A stretch of DNA of 64,000 bases from Psoroptes ovis (lineage: Eukaryota > Arthropoda > Arachnida > Sarcoptiformes > Psoroptidae): assembly GCA_002943765.1 (NCBI GenBank), contig PQWQ01000003.1:2294001-2358000 (forward strand), given 5' to 3'. The translations under genes and the position numbers were made by a program. Of the stretch, positions 62,415-64,000 are shown in pieces. The stretch's first letter is position 1. Each line of letters starts with the position of its first letter. The notes beneath the pieces are model-generated. The model saw only the letters and a list, made by a program, of their open reading frames with translations, did no database searches and was not told the DNA's origin.

Positions 62415-62657
62415 TGTTAGAAACAAACAAACAAAATTATTAATGCGCAGAAGCTGTGGGTATGCTTGCTGTAAACTGCGTTAACCACGCTGCTTAACAT
62501 TACTTTTATTTATACAATTTATAATTTGAAATTATTACAGTTTTTAACAAATTTTTAAGAAATTAATTATCATACAATTAATTAATATAATGCGGGGAAT
62601 ATTATATCAAATTAAAGACAAAACAAAGTACAAAATAATTCTATATAAATTCTAACA
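62415..62657 (-). repeat. 3' LTR of a Copia element
   Basis: On the minus strand this 243-bp repeat begins TGTTAG and ends CTAACA, a perfect 6-bp terminal inverted repeat typical of LTRs. It directly follows a polypurine tract and the end of pol. AATAAA on the minus strand (62510-62505) is a plausible polyadenylation signal. The 5' LTR lies outside the window, so the boundary rests on the inverted ends and tract. The adjacent GGAGC at 62410-62414 would be one copy of the target duplication. Confidence 0.85.
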
Positions 62658-64000
62658 TTCCCCCCATTTCTTAAAAATTTTGGATATAATTTTTGCTGTT
62701 GGACCTGGTGTTAAAGACTTCGTAAAAACGTCCGCAATTTGATCTTCGCTGGCAATCCACGATATATCGATTTTGTCCTTGATTGATCGCACATGATGAT
62801 AACGAATGTCCACATGTCTTAACTTGTTTGTAATGCCAGCAGTACCATTAATTGTGTTCACTGCGGCTTGATTATCACAATACAATTTACCATTCACATT
62901 GATTTGAAATTCTTTCAGCATATTCTTAGTTCCAACAAGAACTTTTGATGTTTCACTCGCAGCGATGTACTCTGCTTCCAATGTACTTGTTGCTATACAA
63001 TTCTGACGTTTACTATTCCAATCTAATGGACCGTTTAACCAAATTAAATAACCCATTGTAGATTTTCGTGATGGTAAATTTCCGCCCCAATCTGCATCTG
63101 AGTAACCGGTAATTTCATCAATTTTACCACTATAATAAATACACAGGTCTTTTGTCCATTTCAAATAACGAAACAAATGCTTAACAGCATTAACATGGAC
63201 ATCTAAAGGATTTTCCAGAAATGCAGATAATTTCGATACGGCATAGGCAATATCGGGCCTAGTTTTGACGGATAAATACAGCAATGAACCAATTGCTTCG
63301 CGATACGGATATGTTGATTTTTCTCCAGTTTCATTGTCATTCAATTTGATCGAATAATTCATTGGTGTCTTCACGATCTTGGCATCAGCCATATTAAACT
63401 GTTCTAATTTACGTTGTATGTATGACGATTGACACAACTTGATAATACCATTTTCTCTGTTATAATCATATTGAAAACCAACATAAACGTTCGATGTCAC
63501 AGTTTTGACTTCAAATGATTTACACAAAAGTGAATACAAATCATTCAAATCTTTTTCGTTTGTTGACATTATAATTCCATCATCGACGTAAATGCACAAA
63601 AACGTTGAAGATCGTTCAGTAATCGAATAATAAATACATGGATCAAATATCGACTGTTTGAAATTTAATTTTAGTATCACTTCGCTAAATCGGTTGTTCC
63701 AAGCACGTGGTGATTGCTTCAACCCATACAGTCCTTTAACTAATTTGAATACACACCCTGAATCATCTTCAAATCCAGGTGGTTGATCCACATATACGTC
63801 TTCTTCAAGTATGCCATTCAAAAATGCTGTGCATACGTCGAACTGTTTTATGAACATTTTCTGTGAAGCAGCAATTGCAAACATCAATCTGATTGAATCA
63901 TTTCTAGCTACAGGTGCGTATGTTTCACTGAAGCTATCATATCGTTGTTTGTTACCTAGAGCCACAAGCCTGGCTCGGTATCTTCCGTCATCTTTAATTC
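62652..64000 (-). CDS. Copia Pol, reverse transcriptase and RNase H part (5' end outside the window)
   Basis: The frame is open from the window edge and covers 448 codons. Numbering from the Val of LVALGNKQ, Copia RT landmarks are TYAPVAR (15-21), FDVCTAFLNG (42-51) and the catalytic YVDD (126-129). RNase H follows with SDADWGG (D290, D292), TLEAEYIA (E330, E332), CDNQAA (D364) and RHVDIRYHHVR (383-393), ending near ADVFTKSL. These make cDNA from element RNA inside particles and degrade the template. All key residues are present, so the copy may be intact. The stop TAG falls inside the LTR: its first six bases TGTTAG supply the last cysteine and the stop. Confidence 0.95.
   Translation of the reverse strand, partial: IKDDGRYRARLVALGNKQRYDSFSETYAPVARNDSIRLMFAIAASQKMFIKQFDVCTAFLNGILEEDVYVDQPPGFEDDSGCVFKLVKGLYGLKQSPRAWNNRFSEVILKLNFKQSIFDPCIYYSITERSSTFLCIYVDDGIIMSTNEKDLNDLYSLLCKSFEVKTVTSNVYVGFQYDYNRENGIIKLCQSSYIQRKLEQFNMADAKIVKTPMNYSIKLNDNETGEKSTYPYREAIGSLLYLSVKTRPDIAYAVSKLSAFLENPLDVHVNAVKHLFRYLKWTKDLCIYYSGKIDEITGYSDADWGGNLPSRKSTMGYLIWLNGPLDWNSKRQNCIATSTLEAEYIAASETSKVLVGTKNMLKEFQINVNGKLYCDNQAAVNTINGTAGITNKLRHVDIRYHHVRSIKDKIDISWIASEDQIADVFTKSLTPGPTAKIISKIFKKWGEC
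62658..62672 (-). other. Polypurine tract of the Copia element
   Basis: On the minus strand AAGAAATGGGGGGAA, purine except one T, ends directly at the LTR. This is the expected primer for plus-strand synthesis and supports the LTR start. Confidence 0.8.

Larger units (their letters stand above)
62415..64000 (-). mobile_element. Ty1/Copia retrotransposon, 3' portion
   Basis: The downstream end of a Copia-type element running off the right edge of the window: reverse transcriptase, RNase H, polypurine tract and 3' LTR. In Copia elements integrase precedes reverse transcriptase, so gag, protease, integrase and the 5' LTR should lie beyond 64000. No frameshift or stop interrupts the visible part. 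Confidence 0.93.

Noticed and set aside
1..64000. CRISPR arrays, bacterial-type operons, ribosome-binding sites, tRNA or rRNA genes
   Set aside because: Spaced-repeat patterns are only microsatellites; introns and polyadenylation signals show a eukaryotic nuclear genome. No T-arm or conserved rRNA/snRNA segment was seen by eye, though a covariance-model search would be decisive.

Overview
This is eukaryotic animal DNA, very AT-rich, full of homopolymer runs, trinucleotide microsatellites and short GT/AG introns. The proteins carry many Asn/Gln/Asp runs encoded by AAT, CAA and GAT. That style, with compact genes and short 3' ends, fits an arthropod and is most reminiscent of an astigmatid mite (dust-mite type). 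The organism is an inference from style, not proven by any single gene.

Layout: 1-15812 holds no gene I can support, only AT-rich non-coding DNA with hairpins, microsatellites and one mini-mariner relic. 15813-20605 is a complete, apparently very young Ty3/Gypsy LTR retrotransposon on the minus strand. It has two 276-bp LTRs differing at one base, a gag with a CHCC zinc motif, and an intact 1028-codon pol in the -1 frame. These traits point to the CsRn1 clade. 20606-43211 is again gene-poor, with only weak exon candidates. 43212-50882 is the gene cluster: a small secreted MAM-like protein (+), ARPC4 of the Arp2/3 complex (-), and CFP1/CXXC1 of the SET1 histone methyltransferase complex (+, three exons). 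ARPC4 and CFP1 are divergent, about 0.7 kb apart. From 53684 down to 50882 run the last three exons of a PDZ scaffold gene (-), tail-to-tail with CFP1. 53685-62414 is probably intron or upstream flank of the PDZ gene and carries two more mini-mariner copies. 62415-64000 is the 3' end of a Ty1/Copia retrotransposon (-), with intact reverse transcriptase/RNase H and one 243-bp LTR; the rest lies beyond the window.

The host genes do not form a pathway: ARPC4 is cytoskeletal, CFP1 is chromatin, and the PDZ protein is probably a membrane-cortex scaffold. The points most worth a second look are a CFP1 with no CXXC zinc finger but with AT-hook-like basic motifs in its place, a 43-residue insertion in the otherwise highly conserved ARPC4, and a family of 80-90 bp mariner-derived mini-elements with a shared terminal motif. 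I found no convincing new multi-gene system.
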